A DNA stretch of 64,000 nucleotides, from the NCBI RefSeq assembly GCF_001702265.1, contig NZ_MAUE01000012.1, positions 318,172 to 382,171 of the forward strand. Direction: 5' to 3'. This document shows positions 9,743-19,346 of this stretch, one piece after another. The notes beneath the pieces are model-generated. The model was not told where the DNA came from. It searched no databases and saw only the letters and a program-made list of their open reading frames with translations. Positions within the stretch are counted from its first letter, which is position 1; each line of letters starts with the position of its first letter. A program made the translations under genes and the position numbers. This stretch comes from Pseudomonas aylmerensis. Lineage in GTDB: Bacteria; Pseudomonadota; Gammaproteobacteria; Pseudomonadales; Pseudomonadaceae.

Positions 9743-10735
9743 ATGCTGCACTCCCACCTCACCACCCTCAATGCTGTCTCCCTGGTGCTCAGCACCTTCA
9801 AGGCCGAAGGCCTGCCCGCCGAGGCGCTGCTGGCCGGCAGCGGTATCTGCGCGGCGGACTTGAGCCGCGCCGACACGCGCATTGCCACCCACCAGGAGAT
9901 GCAGGTGTGCGCCAATGCCGTGGCGTTGCAGCGCGATATCGGCCTGATCGTGGGGCGGCGCATGCACGTTTCGTCCTACGGCATGCTCGGCTATGCCCTG
10001 CTCACCAGTGCCACTTTCGGTGACGCTTTGCGCCTGGCCCTGCGGTATCCGGCGCTATTGGGAACACTGTTCGAACTGAGCCTGGAGGAGGACGGCGAGC
10101 GTATCTGGTTCACCGCCGGCGATTATCGCGAGAACCCGGCGCTGACCGCCTTCAACGTCGAGCTGTGCCTGGGATCGCTGAAGGTCATCTGCGACGACCT
10201 GCTCGGCCATCCGCTGCCCTTGCTGGGCGCGCGCTTTGAGCATGATGCGCCGGATTATCAGGCGCGCTACACCGAGTCTTTCGACTGCCCGTTGCAGTTC
10301 CAGGCCACCGCCAATGCGTTCGCCTTCGACCAACGCTGGCTCTCCCAGCCTTTGCCCCTCGCCGATACCGTGACCCATCAGGCCATGGCCGAGCGCTGCC
10401 GTAAACAGAACACCGAATTCACCGGGCGCGAAGCCTGGCTGGGACGGATCCGCCAGCTGCTCGCGGCACAACTGCACGCCGCACCTGGCCTCGAAGGCCT
10501 GGCCGAGCAGATGAAGTGCTCGGCGCGTACCCTGCGCCGACACCTGCATGACCTGGGCTGCAGCTACCAGGAACTGCTCGACGAACTGCGCTTTGAACGC
10601 GCCAAACAGTTGCTGGCTGAAGATCAGTGGCCGATCTATAGGATCGCCGAGGCCCTGGGGTTCAGCGAGACCGCCAGTTTTCGCCATGCGTTCGTGCGCT
10701 GGAGCGGCGTGGCGCCGAGCCAATTTCGACCATGA
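9743..10735 (+). CDS. AraC-family transcriptional regulator (AraC_N type)
   Basis: This 330-residue protein has an N-terminal ligand-binding region of the type found in OruR-like regulators (about residues 10-190) and a C-terminal double helix-turn-helix (about residues 230-330), ending in the family signature IAEALGFSETASFRHAFVRWSG. It lies just upstream of the acetylpolyamine amidohydrolase and polyamine-binding protein genes on the same strand, so it may sense a polyamine or amino acid and control them. No direct evidence for the ligand is visible. A hairpin follows its stop codon. Confidence 0.88.
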   Translation: MLHSHLTTLNAVSLVLSTFKAEGLPAEALLAGSGICAADLSRADTRIATHQEMQVCANAVALQRDIGLIVGRRMHVSSYGMLGYALLTSATFGDALRLALRYPALLGTLFELSLEEDGERIWFTAGDYRENPALTAFNVELCLGSLKVICDDLLGHPLPLLGARFEHDAPDYQARYTESFDCPLQFQATANAFAFDQRWLSQPLPLADTVTHQAMAERCRKQNTEFTGREAWLGRIRQLLAAQLHAAPGLEGLAEQMKCSARTLRRHLHDLGCSYQELLDELRFERAKQLLAEDQWPIYRIAEALGFSETASFRHAFVRWSGVAPSQFRP

Positions 10736-10757
10736 CGCCCCATTGAGGGGCGAATTT
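10736..10757 (+). terminator. short hairpin after the AraC-family gene
   Basis: CGCCCC/GGGGCG (10736-10741 and 10747-10752) with a 5-base loop is followed only by AATTT, so it is a weak intrinsic terminator candidate. Confidence 0.45.
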
Positions 10758-10868
10758 CGGACAGACAATCTGGCCACATTTATCCCCTTTTGGCCGCTCC
10801 TGCCGTTCTCATAATCGCCGTCGCCCGCAAGACTGCATGCACCGATACCGCCTGCGGAGAACAACAAT

Positions 10869-11903
10869 ATGCTGACGATCTACTCGGACGATCACCACCT
10901 GCACCATGGCCGTTGCGAACTGATGGACGGGCAGCTGATGCCCTGCTTCGAAATGCCCTCGCGCGCCGACCACGTGCTGCAGCGGGTCAAGGACCGCGAA
11001 CTGGGCCCCGTGCAAGCGCCGCAGGACTTTGGCCTGGCACCGCTGCAACGCGTTCACAGCCACGACTACCTCGACTTTTTCAAAGGCGCCTGGGCACGCT
11101 GGACAGAATTCAACCAGGACGGCGACCTGCTGCCCTACACCTGGCCCGCACGCACCTTGCGCCGCGTGCTGCCCACCAGCCTGCACGGCCAGCTCGGTTA
11201 TTACAGCTTCGACGGCGGCGCGCCGATTACCGCCGGCACCTGGCAAGCGGCCTACAGCGCGGCGCAGGTCGCGCTCACCGCGCAACAGGCGATCCAACAC
11301 GGCGCCCGCAGCGCCTTCGCCCTGTGCCGACCACCGGGACACCACGCCGCCAGCGACTTGATGGGCGGCTATTGCTACCTCAACAACGCCGCCATCGCCG
11401 CCCAGGCCTTTCTCGACCAGGGCCATAAGAAAGTCGCGATCCTCGACGTGGATTACCACCACGGCAACGGCACCCAGTCGATTTTCTATGCACGCAGCGA
11501 TGTGCTGTTCACCTCGATCCACGGGCATCCGGAAGCGGAGTTTCCGTTCTTCCTCGGCTACGCCGATGAGCTGGGCGAGGGCGCCGGGGAAGGCTTCAAC
11601 TTCAATTACCCGTTGCCAGCCGGTTCCGGCTGGGACACCTGGAGCGCGGCCCTGGAGCAGGCCTGCGGGGAAATCGAGCGCTACGGCGCCGACATCATTG
11701 TGGTCTCCCTGGGCGTGGACACGTTCAAGGACGATCCCATCTCGCAGTTCAAGCTCGACAGCCCGGACTACCTGGCCATGGGCAAACGCATCGCGCAGCT
11801 CGGCACGCCCACGCTGTTCGTGATGGAAGGCGGCTACGCCGTGGAAGAAATCGGCATCAATGCCGTCAACGTTCTCGAAGGTTTTGAGGGGTCAGCCGAA
11901 TGA
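10869..11903 (+). CDS. aphA: acetylpolyamine amidohydrolase (histone deacetylase family)
   Basis: This 344-residue zinc hydrolase should remove acetyl groups from acetylputrescine or acetylcadaverine. The class II deacetylase core is intact: RPPGHHA with tandem catalytic His (near residue 156), [11 protein letters not shown] with the metal-binding Asp and His, and the later [11 protein letters not shown] with the second metal Asp. A GGAG lies close upstream of the ATG. It overlaps the next gene, a polyamine-binding protein, by four bases, as in P. aeruginosa PA1409-PA1410, which supports import and deacetylation of acetylated polyamines. Confidence 0.92.
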   Translation: MLTIYSDDHHLHHGRCELMDGQLMPCFEMPSRADHVLQRVKDRELGPVQAPQDFGLAPLQRVHSHDYLDFFKGAWARWTEFNQDGDLLPYTWPARTLRRVLPTSLHGQLGYYSFDGGAPITAGTWQAAYSAAQVALTAQQAIQHGARSAFALCRPPGHHAASDLMGGYCYLNNAAIAAQAFLDQGHKKVAILDVDYHHGNGTQSIFYARSDVLFTSIHGHPEAEFPFFLGYADELGEGAGEGFNFNYPLPAGSGWDTWSAALEQACGEIERYGADIIVVSLGVDTFKDDPISQFKLDSPDYLAMGKRIAQLGTPTLFVMEGGYAVEEIGINAVNVLEGFEGSAE

Positions 11904-12991
11904 ACATGCTCAAGTCGCTTGTACTCTGCGCGGCGGTGCTCAGCACTGCCGCCCACGCAGAAGAAAAAACCCTGCGCGTCTACAACTGGTTCGACTACAT
12001 CACGCCCAAGGCCCTGGATGACTTCAAGGCGCAGAACCCGGCGATCAAACTGGTCTACGACATCTTCGACACCAACGAAGCCCTGGAGGCCAAGTTGCTC
12101 ACCGGCAACTCCGGCTATGACGTGGTGGTGCCTTCCAATGTGTTCCTGGCCAAGCAGATCGAGGCCGGAGTGTTCCAGCCCCTGGACCGCAGCCAGTTGC
12201 CGAACTGGAACCACCTCGATCCCAAGCTGATGAAGCTGATCGAGGCCAACGATCCCGGCAATAAATTCGCCGTGCCCTACATGTACGGCACCATCCTGAT
12301 CGGCTTCAACCCGGCCAAGGTCAAGGCGGCGCTGGGCGACAACGCGCCGGTGGACAGCTGGGACCTGATCTTCAAGGAAGAAAACATCAGCAAACTCAAG
12401 CAGTGCGGGGTCGCCCTGCTGGACTCGCCGTCGGAGATCCTGCCCCTGGCCCTGCAGCACCTGGGCCTGGACCCCAACAGCAGCAACCCCAAGGATTATG
12501 AAAAAGCCGAAGCGCTGCTGATGAAGATCCGCCCGTACATCACCTACTTCCACTCCTCCAAGTACATGGCCGACATTGCCAACGGAGACATCTGCGTCGC
12601 CGTCGGCTATTCCGGCAGCTTTTCCCAGGCCGCCAACCGCGCCAAGGAAGCCAAGAACGGCGTGACAGTGGACATGCGCCTGCCCAAGGAAGGCGCGCCG
12701 ATCTGGTTCGACATGCTTGCCATCCCCAAAGGCGCGAAGAACCCGCAGGACGCCTACACCTTTATCAACTACCTGCTGCAACCCGATGTGATCGCGCCGA
12801 TCAGTGACTTCGTCGGCTACCCCAATCCCAACAAGGACGCGACTGAACAGGTTGACCCGGCGATCCGCAACAACCCCAACCTGTACCCCACCGAAGCGGC
12901 AATGGCCACGCTCTACACCTTGAAACCCCTGGGCCGAGATGCCGAACGCGCCAGGACCCGCGCCTGGACCAAGATCAAGTCCGGGACCTGA
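11900..12991 (+). CDS. periplasmic polyamine-binding protein (PotF-like)
   Basis: The 363-residue protein has a Sec signal peptide ([20 protein letters not shown]) and the spermidine/putrescine-binding family start [15 protein letters not shown], with [15 protein letters not shown] and the domain-crossing [10 protein letters not shown]. It would bind polyamines or acetylpolyamines in the periplasm for an ABC importer. No permease or ATPase genes are adjacent, so it must use a transporter encoded elsewhere. Its ATG overlaps the aphA stop (ATGA), implying coupled translation. A large GC hairpin follows. Confidence 0.92.
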   Translation: MNMLKSLVLCAAVLSTAAHAEEKTLRVYNWFDYITPKALDDFKAQNPAIKLVYDIFDTNEALEAKLLTGNSGYDVVVPSNVFLAKQIEAGVFQPLDRSQLPNWNHLDPKLMKLIEANDPGNKFAVPYMYGTILIGFNPAKVKAALGDNAPVDSWDLIFKEENISKLKQCGVALLDSPSEILPLALQHLGLDPNSSNPKDYEKAEALLMKIRPYITYFHSSKYMADIANGDICVAVGYSGSFSQAANRAKEAKNGVTVDMRLPKEGAPIWFDMLAIPKGAKNPQDAYTFINYLLQPDVIAPISDFVGYPNPNKDATEQVDPAIRNNPNLYPTEAAMATLYTLKPLGRDAERARTRAWTKIKSGT

Positions 12992-12997
12992 TCGGCC

Positions 12998-13025
12998 ACG
13001 GCCGGGGCGTGCAGGCCCCGGCCGT
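12998..13025 (+). terminator. GC-rich hairpin after the aphA-potF-like pair
   Basis: An 11-bp perfect stem (12998-13008 with 13015-13025) and a 6-base loop follow the stop codon directly. There is no T run, so it may be a weak terminator or a 3'-end stabiliser. Confidence 0.5.
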
Positions 13026-13107
13026 TACTACTTATCTACCGTCTCGCCCGCCTTGCCAGACTCTACCTTGCAGCTCTTCACGCCTGATACCGGCCAAGGA
13101 GCTGCAA

Positions 13108-16100
13108 ATGCCCACCGACTCGATCCCCACCAGTAACCGCCCGCCCAGCACCTACGATCTGCTGACGCAACTGAGTACCGGCCCGTCCATCCGCGAAGTC
13201 GCCGCCAACCTGTTGCGCGCCGCCCTCAAGGAGCAATACCCGACACTGAATATCGACCCGGACCTGGCCACCGTCGTCACGCCACACTGGCGCATCGCCG
13301 ACGACCTCATTCAGTCAACGCCCCCCGCCATGGAGTCGCTGACCTCGGTCCTGGCCAACCAGGCCCTGTCGCCGGAGCCGGTAATTTATATCGACGGCGA
13401 GCATTTCCTCACGGCGCAGCCACAGGCACCGCGCGCCGAACACCTGCCGGTGAAGATCGATGCCATCGCGCGGTTGATCAATGAGCTGGCAGCCCTGATT
13501 TTCACCGCCTACCAGGAGCAGCAACTCGACTACTGGAATACCTCCAACGGTATGTCTGGCCCGCGCTGGCAGCTGCTCTCACATTCCTTGCGCAACGTGT
13601 GGAACGTCACCACGCAGGAGGGCTGGGACGAACACGACTGCGCCATGGCCAGGTTGCTGTTCCACTTTCCGGAGCAGGCCAAGCGCAAGGCCTTCGATAC
13701 GTTCCAGACCCACGCCTACCTGATCGACATGGATGGCCATCACAACAACCAATCCACGCATATCGGCCTGTCGGACATGGCGGTGTTGATCGGCAAACAC
13801 GAGCAGAGCGAGCGGATTCTGGCCTACTCGCTGCTCAACGGTTATGAGAAGTTCGAGTCGCTGGAAAAGCTCGGTGAGTCGCTGCCCGCCAGCCTGGTCC
13901 AATATCAACTGGATGTCGGCGTGCAATGGCGGCTGTACGAACCCAGCGCAGATTTCTTCGATAGCCTGGCGTGCAACCTGATCGCCCTGCAACTGCAGGC
14001 GATCGGTTCGATTGGCCCGGCCGGCTTCGAGGTCGCTCCCGTGGCGGTCACCACCGGCCAGGCTGTCGCGCGGATCCTGCCGGTGATCGAGGACCTGAGC
14101 GAGCACTCGCTGTCGAGCATCCGTCAGATTCATGAACAGCTCCCCGACTGGCTCGCCAACGCCTCGGACCTCGACGTGTCGATCTACAGCCGGTACGTGA
14201 TCGAACTGGCCGAGGTGCATACCCACAACCTCGGTCGAACGTTCCAGGACGGCATTCCTCCGATCCGCGATTACGCACGCGAGCAACTGCAAAAACAGAT
14301 CAATCGGCAGAGGAATGGCGCGAGCCTGAGCCTGGACAAGGTCGAGATCAGCATCGAGAGCCCTGTGGTCTGGGGCACGTTTGTGCTGCCCGGCGCCAGC
14401 GACATCACCCGGCGCAGCCTGATCGACCTGGCCCTGGAAAACCTTACCGGCCTGCCCACCGGCACGCCCAGCGTGCACTACAACGGCGGCACAGGTCCCG
14501 CGTGGCTGACGTACGACTACCTCAAGGGCGTGATCGAAACCCTCGACATCGGCCAACACTATCCCGCGCTGATCAAGACAACCCTGCTCGACGACCCGGA
14601 GCAATCCCGCAGCCGGCAAACCCTCTACACCTCGCACCTGCGGGCGCAACTGCCGCTGCTGGCCCTGCAGTGGAAAATCCAGGGCGAGCATGGCATCGAT
14701 GATCGCGGTTACCGTTATGTCGCCGCCGCCGTGCAGGCGCAAGCGCACGACCGACAGGTCGAGGGGCAAGAGATTGTCATCCGTCGCCTGGCATTTATCC
14801 CCACCCTGCGGCCCGGCCGGGAACCGGATGCGGTGGCGAACATGTTCGTGATCGGCCCCCGCGATCACACCCAAGGCCCCTGCCTGCTGTATCGCCCCCT
14901 GTTGGACCCGGTGCTGGTGCAGTTCCCATCACGCGAAAACCTGTTGTATGCCATCAAGCATCACCGCAGCTTGCGCGACTCGGTGCTGGCCTGGTTACCC
15001 AACGACAGCCGCTTCAATTACGAGCAGTACGTCTTCCCTGCCGCCCTGCCCTCGCCATGGACCGTCGTGCGCGGATTGGTGGAACCGCAGGTAGTGGTGC
15101 AAATGAGCGGCCCCATTGCCTTGAGTGATGAGGTGCTGGGCAACGATCACCTGGCGACCCTGTTCAAGGACAACGCCAATGCGATGGTTGAACTGGCCAA
15201 CCGGCAATCGGTATCCAACGTGAAGAAACGCTGGGCCACCTACCGGCAGGCCGGTTGGCTGATTTTCAGCGCGGCGCTGCCATTTCTGGGGCGCACGGTG
15301 GGGATTGCCGCCTGGATCTGGCAAATCATGGACGACCTGCAGGAAGCCACCCAAGCCGAGCCCGGGCCTGACGGCAAGACCTCCTGGACGGCGCAGGTCG
15401 ACCTGTTGCTCAACCTGGGCATGGCCCTGGTGCTGCATGTTGCCCTGCGCCATCCGCCGCAGCCCCGTCCACTCAAGGCACAGCCGCCAAGGCTTGAACC
15501 GCCAGCGAGCGCCCATCGCCCCACGCCGCTGCCGCGCAAGATCGTGGTGACGCAGCAACCCAACTTGCCCGATGCCGAACTGCCGGCACGCCATCTGGGG
15601 CCGCTGCACAACAGTGGCGCACTCAATCGCTTACCCGCGAGCCTTGCGGCAACACTGGATCGCTTCAAAGTCGATAAACCCGCAGGGCTTAGGGAGCCAA
15701 GCCAAGAACCCGGTCCCCACCTGAATCTCTCTGCCCTGGGTGAAAAATGGTACGCACCGGTCAAGGAGCGCTGGTTCGAGGTCATGCTGGATGAGAACGA
15801 CAACGTCATGATTGTCGATCCGCAGCGCCCCTCCCACGTCGGCCCGTTGCTGGTCAGTAACCTGGCCGGCCAATGGTTTGTCGACACGCGACTACGCCTG
15901 CGTGGCGCCGGGTTCAGGAATCGGCGCAAGGCCGCCCAGGCCAAAAAACCATCGCGGATCGCCGAGCTCAGGGGCCAGCTCACCACCTTCAATGCAGGCC
16001 AGAAGCGCGGGCAAGCCGAGGTTGCCATGGCACACGCGGCGATAGACCCGCAACCCGGCCCCTCCACCAACCAACAACGCCGGGCATTCATCGAAAAACT

Positions 16101-17715
16101 GGACACGCGCCTGGCCGAGTATGACGTGCCCATCCGCCAGCTTCGGGCACTGAACGTCATCGATACGGTGCCCAACTACCAGGGCGACATGATCGACTAC
16201 TTGAACCAGCAACTGCTGCTCACGCGCTTCGCCGTCTCGGAAACCCTGCCGACGTTCCGGACAGAACTGTTGTCGACGCTGGATGAGATGGAGGCCCTCG
16301 CGCCGATGCAAACCGAGAGACAGACCGCACTTGCCGAGAAAATGTCGCAGCTGAACCTGGACATGATCAGCCGCCTCGAATACGCGCAAACCCGTTACCT
16401 GCACCTGCAGGAACTGGGCATCGACGGCATGAAAGTCATCCAGAACACTCTCCATGCCTTGCCTGACTTCAAGCTTCACGACCTCAAGGCCCTGCAAATC
16501 ACTTTGAATCGCTACCTGTGCATCAGGGAAGGCAGCGGTGAAGCCTTCGTCGATGCCCACACCCAGCTCAATGAAATCGTGAACATCGCCGACCTCAACA
16601 TACAAACATGGATCGAGGCCATGCCCGACGCCAGTGTCAGCGACCCGGGCGAGCGGATCGAGGTGCTCAACAGCCTGGTCGAACAATTCTCCCTGGTCGA
16701 CCAACGCCTGCTGGACCTGCACGCCGAACACCCGGACTACGTGCAGAGGGAACCGCTGGAGAGCCTTCGCCAACGCATCGACGATTTCAACAGGCAAGCC
16801 GTGCATGAATTGGCCCGACTGTTGAAAGAACGCAAGCCGCGGGAGACCAAGGCCGGCCCGTCGAAAACGCAGCAGGCGCCGAAGAAGAAGGTCATCAAGA
16901 CCCGCTTCAACGCGGTGGTAGTAGGCGAGCCACGCCCCTCTGACGAGGGGCTCCTGGACGTAAAGGCGCCGGTCACGGGCAAGGTCATTGCGACCTTCCA
17001 CGAAAAAAGCCCCGGGGTGTGGGTCGAGCGCACGACGCCGACCCCAAGGCCACAACGGCCGGTGGCGGTGGACCTCAATATCAGCATGAGCAACGCGCAA
17101 AACCTGCTGGATGAAGAGCCCTCCGCGACCCAGCGCCTCCTGGTGCAGTCAAGGAAAGCCGGGCGAATCCCGGTGGAAATCGAAGAGATGCTGCACCAGC
17201 ACGCCGCCCGCATGGAGCTGGCAGCGAGCAACATCGAAGAGGCGCTGACCCAACGCAACCTCACGGAGAGTGATCGCCCGTCTGCCGCCACCCTCAACCG
17301 CCAACTCAACGAGGCCACGCAACGGCTCTATGCGCTGGGCACCAGTACCCGCATCAGCATGACCAAACAGCAACTGCCGACTGCCGCGCGGGTGCAGTGG
17401 CTGCACAGCCAGGGGGCGGTGAACATTGCCAAGGTGATCACCCGCCGGCGCCTCAAGGGCCCCGGCAAGGACTACCTGGATGAGTACGCGATCAGCGATC
17501 ACAACACCCAGGAAGTGCTGTGGTATGCGCACTTTCATTACGATTCGCCGCACGCCGAGCTCGACCATTTCACCGCCGGCCACCTCAAGACCCGCGAACA
17601 GCAGCGACTCGGCGGCGCGATCCATCGCACCGGCCTGAGCGACGGCGATCAGATTGCGATTTATCGCAGCGAAATCAGCCCGCAGCTGGCTCGTTCACTG
17701 TTCTTCCAGAGCTGA
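13108..17715 (+). CDS. large DUF6543/dermonecrotic-toxin-like protein, 1535 residues
   Basis: The N terminus (AANLLRAALKEQYPTLNIDPDLATVVTP at about residues 30-57) and the C-terminal module (ITRRRLKGPGKDYLDEYAIS ... LWYAHFHYD ... LDHFTAGHLKTREQQRLGG, about 1432-1510) match a group of very long Pseudomonas proteins labelled dermonecrotic toxin domain or DUF6543. No signal peptide is present. Two hydrophobic segments near residues 714-737 and 765-783 could form a membrane hairpin. They are followed by a Pro-rich linker and a long mostly helical region. The start at 13108 has AAGGAG upstream. No immunity, chaperone or secretion gene is adjacent. The target, activity and delivery route cannot be read from the sequence. 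Confidence 0.7.
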   Translation: MPTDSIPTSNRPPSTYDLLTQLSTGPSIREVAANLLRAALKEQYPTLNIDPDLATVVTPHWRIADDLIQSTPPAMESLTSVLANQALSPEPVIYIDGEHFLTAQPQAPRAEHLPVKIDAIARLINELAALIFTAYQEQQLDYWNTSNGMSGPRWQLLSHSLRNVWNVTTQEGWDEHDCAMARLLFHFPEQAKRKAFDTFQTHAYLIDMDGHHNNQSTHIGLSDMAVLIGKHEQSERILAYSLLNGYEKFESLEKLGESLPASLVQYQLDVGVQWRLYEPSADFFDSLACNLIALQLQAIGSIGPAGFEVAPVAVTTGQAVARILPVIEDLSEHSLSSIRQIHEQLPDWLANASDLDVSIYSRYVIELAEVHTHNLGRTFQDGIPPIRDYAREQLQKQINRQRNGASLSLDKVEISIESPVVWGTFVLPGASDITRRSLIDLALENLTGLPTGTPSVHYNGGTGPAWLTYDYLKGVIETLDIGQHYPALIKTTLLDDPEQSRSRQTLYTSHLRAQLPLLALQWKIQGEHGIDDRGYRYVAAAVQAQAHDRQVEGQEIVIRRLAFIPTLRPGREPDAVANMFVIGPRDHTQGPCLLYRPLLDPVLVQFPSRENLLYAIKHHRSLRDSVLAWLPNDSRFNYEQYVFPAALPSPWTVVRGLVEPQVVVQMSGPIALSDEVLGNDHLATLFKDNANAMVELANRQSVSNVKKRWATYRQAGWLIFSAALPFLGRTVGIAAWIWQIMDDLQEATQAEPGPDGKTSWTAQVDLLLNLGMALVLHVALRHPPQPRPLKAQPPRLEPPASAHRPTPLPRKIVVTQQPNLPDAELPARHLGPLHNSGALNRLPASLAATLDRFKVDKPAGLREPSQEPGPHLNLSALGEKWYAPVKERWFEVMLDENDNVMIVDPQRPSHVGPLLVSNLAGQWFVDTRLRLRGAGFRNRRKAAQAKKPSRIAELRGQLTTFNAGQKRGQAEVAMAHAAIDPQPGPSTNQQRRAFIEKLDTRLAEYDVPIRQLRALNVIDTVPNYQGDMIDYLNQQLLLTRFAVSETLPTFRTELLSTLDEMEALAPMQTERQTALAEKMSQLNLDMISRLEYAQTRYLHLQELGIDGMKVIQNTLHALPDFKLHDLKALQITLNRYLCIREGSGEAFVDAHTQLNEIVNIADLNIQTWIEAMPDASVSDPGERIEVLNSLVEQFSLVDQRLLDLHAEHPDYVQREPLESLRQRIDDFNRQAVHELARLLKERKPRETKAGPSKTQQAPKKKVIKTRFNAVVVGEPRPSDEGLLDVKAPVTGKVIATFHEKSPGVWVERTTPTPRPQRPVAVDLNISMSNAQNLLDEEPSATQRLLVQSRKAGRIPVEIEEMLHQHAARMELAASNIEEALTQRNLTESDRPSAATLNRQLNEATQRLYALGTSTRISMTKQQLPTAARVQWLHSQGAVNIAKVITRRRLKGPGKDYLDEYAISDHNTQEVLWYAHFHYDSPHAELDHFTAGHLKTREQQRLGGAIHRTGLSDGDQIAIYRSEISPQLARSLFFQS

Positions 17716-17717
17716 GG

Positions 17718-19259
17718 TCAACCGGCCTGCCAGGCCCTGCGCAGCTTAGCCAGGGCCTCGGCGATGGCCGCTTCGGGCACGGCGGCAAAGCCCAGCACCA
17801 GGCCGGCGCGCTGGTCCGCCGGCGTGGTGGAGTGCGCCAGCCAATAACTGCTCAGCCCATTGACCTCGACCCCCACGCCCTGGGCCTGCTCAACCAATTG
17901 CTGCTCGCGGGCCAGGCTGTCCACGCGTACCGTCATGTGCAGCCCCGCCGCCACACTGGGCAATTCGCCGACGCCCGGCAAGCCGCCCGGCCAACCGGCC
18001 AGCACCGCATTGCGGCGACTCAAGGCCGCCCGCCGCATGCGGCGAATATGGCGCTGGAAGTGCCCGGCCGCCATGAACTCGGCCATCACCGCCTGGGTGC
18101 TGACTTCCGAGTGGCGCATGTCCACCGCACGGCGCCGCGAGAACGCATCCACCAGCCCCGGCGGCAATACCAGATACCCCAGGCGCAGGGCCGGGAACGC
18201 GACTTTGCCGAAGGTGCCGACGTAGAGCACGCGGCCACTGCGGTCCAGCGCGGCCAGGGGCGACAGCGGTGCGCCGCTGTAGCGGTACTCGCCGTCATAG
18301 TCGTCCTCGATGATCCAGCCGCCGGTGCGCTCGGCCCAGGCCAGCAGTTCCAGGCGCCGCGCCAGGCTCATGACCACGCCCAATGGGTATTGGTGGGACG
18401 GCGTGACATAGGCCAGGCGGCAATCTTTCAGGCTGTTGAGGGTGTGGCAGTCGATGCCTTCGTGGTCCACCGGCACGCCCTGCAGGTTCGCACCGGCCAG
18501 GGCGAATGCATGGCCGGCAGCGCGGTAACCCGGGTTTTCCACCGCAACGCCGTCGCCCGGCTCCACCAGCAACTGTGCACAAAGGCTGATTGCCTGCTGT
18601 GCGCCACAGGTGATCACTATTTGCTCAGCCGCGCACTGCATGCCCCGCGAGCTGCGCAGGTAAGCGGCAATCAGGCCACGCAGGCGAGCATCGCCCGCCG
18701 GGTCGCCGTAGCACAACTGCTCCAGGTCCGGCTTGCGCCAGAATGCCCCGTTCAGCTTGGCCCACACCTCGAACGGAAACAGATCGAAGGCCGGCACACC
18801 CACGCGAAACGCCCTGGGCGGGCCCGCAGGCGGCTGTGAAAGATGGTTGTTTTTCACCCGGGCCAGGCCCGGTCTGTGGATAACTTCTTTATCGAGATCT
18901 TCGGGTAAATCCGTCCATTTTGTGGATAAGGCTGGGGATAAGCCTGTGGGTAACCCTGTGGACACTTTTGTGGATAGTTTTTTCGGCTGGGGCAGTTGGG
19001 CCACATAGGTGCCATCACCGACTCGGCCTTCGATAAACCCTTCGGCGTACAGTTGATCGTAGGCACGCACCACGCTGTTGCGCGAAATCGCCAGGGCCGC
19101 GGCCAAGTCACGACTGGCGGGTAAGCGCGTGCCGCTGGCCAGGCGTCCGTCCAGCACCCGCTGGCGCAGGGCCTCATACAGCTGGCGCGTCAGGCCTTGG
19201 CGACGGTCCAGCTCGATGCCGGCAGGGTTGAATGACAGAGGCGGCGAAAGCGGCGGCAT
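17718..19259 (-). CDS. MocR-family regulator (GntR helix-turn-helix fused to aminotransferase domain)
   Basis: This 513-residue protein has a GntR winged helix (about residues 20-87, with LPASRDLAAALAISRNSVVRAYDQL) and a class I aminotransferase-like domain (from about 135) containing ITCGAQQAI, ENPGYRAAG and a DYDGEYR stretch. Members bind PLP and usually control PLP, amino-acid or GABA-related genes. It is divergent from the PaiB-like gene, its likely target. The linker (about residues 93-115) is odd: it is made of repeated tetrapeptides of the type LSTK, encoded by a 12-bp periodic array of DnaA-box-like 9-mers. Confidence 0.9.
   Translation of the reverse strand: MPPLSPPLSFNPAGIELDRRQGLTRQLYEALRQRVLDGRLASGTRLPASRDLAAALAISRNSVVRAYDQLYAEGFIEGRVGDGTYVAQLPQPKKLSTKVSTGLPTGLSPALSTKWTDLPEDLDKEVIHRPGLARVKNNHLSQPPAGPPRAFRVGVPAFDLFPFEVWAKLNGAFWRKPDLEQLCYGDPAGDARLRGLIAAYLRSSRGMQCAAEQIVITCGAQQAISLCAQLLVEPGDGVAVENPGYRAAGHAFALAGANLQGVPVDHEGIDCHTLNSLKDCRLAYVTPSHQYPLGVVMSLARRLELLAWAERTGGWIIEDDYDGEYRYSGAPLSPLAALDRSGRVLYVGTFGKVAFPALRLGYLVLPPGLVDAFSRRRAVDMRHSEVSTQAVMAEFMAAGHFQRHIRRMRRAALSRRNAVLAGWPGGLPGVGELPSVAAGLHMTVRVDSLAREQQLVEQAQGVGVEVNGLSSYWLAHSTTPADQRAGLVLGFAAVPEAAIAEALAKLRRAWQAG
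18875..18977. repeat. cluster of six DnaA-box-like 9-mers, five at exact 12-bp spacing
   Basis: Read on the plus strand, TGTGGATAA occurs perfectly at 18875 and 18921. TGGGGATAA (18933), TGTGGGTAA (18945), TGTGGACAC (18957) and TGTGGATAG (18969) follow, differing by one or two bases. The last five start exactly 12 bases apart. They encode the L/V-S/P-T/P-x repeats of the MocR linker. The site at 18875 is read in a different codon phase (V-I-H), so the shared 9-mer is not explained by protein repetition alone. Confidence 0.75.
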
Positions 19260-19260
19260 A

Positions 19261-19281
19261 TTGGACCTATGAAATTGGCCT
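19261..19281. promoter_or_regulatory. direct repeat between the MocR gene and the PaiB-like gene
   Basis: TTGGACCT (19261-19268) is followed by TTGGCCT (19275-19281), 14 bases apart, in the 87-base divergent promoter region. MocR regulators commonly bind direct repeats beside their own gene, so this is a plausible operator, seen in one sequence only. Confidence 0.35.
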
Positions 19282-19346
19282 GAGATGGCTCTTACAACAG
19301 ACCATTAGCCTGCCTACGATGCAGGCATTCGCCAAGGAAAATATTC

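Noticed and set aside
13579..14874. Minus-strand open frame opposite the toxin-like gene
   Set aside because: Composition is typical of a shadow frame in GC-rich DNA, with no start signal.
18875..18977. The DnaA-box-like array as a replication origin
   Set aside because: It lies inside a coding gene, lacks an AT-rich unwinding region, and no origin-linked genes (dnaA, dnaN, rpmH, gidA) are near.
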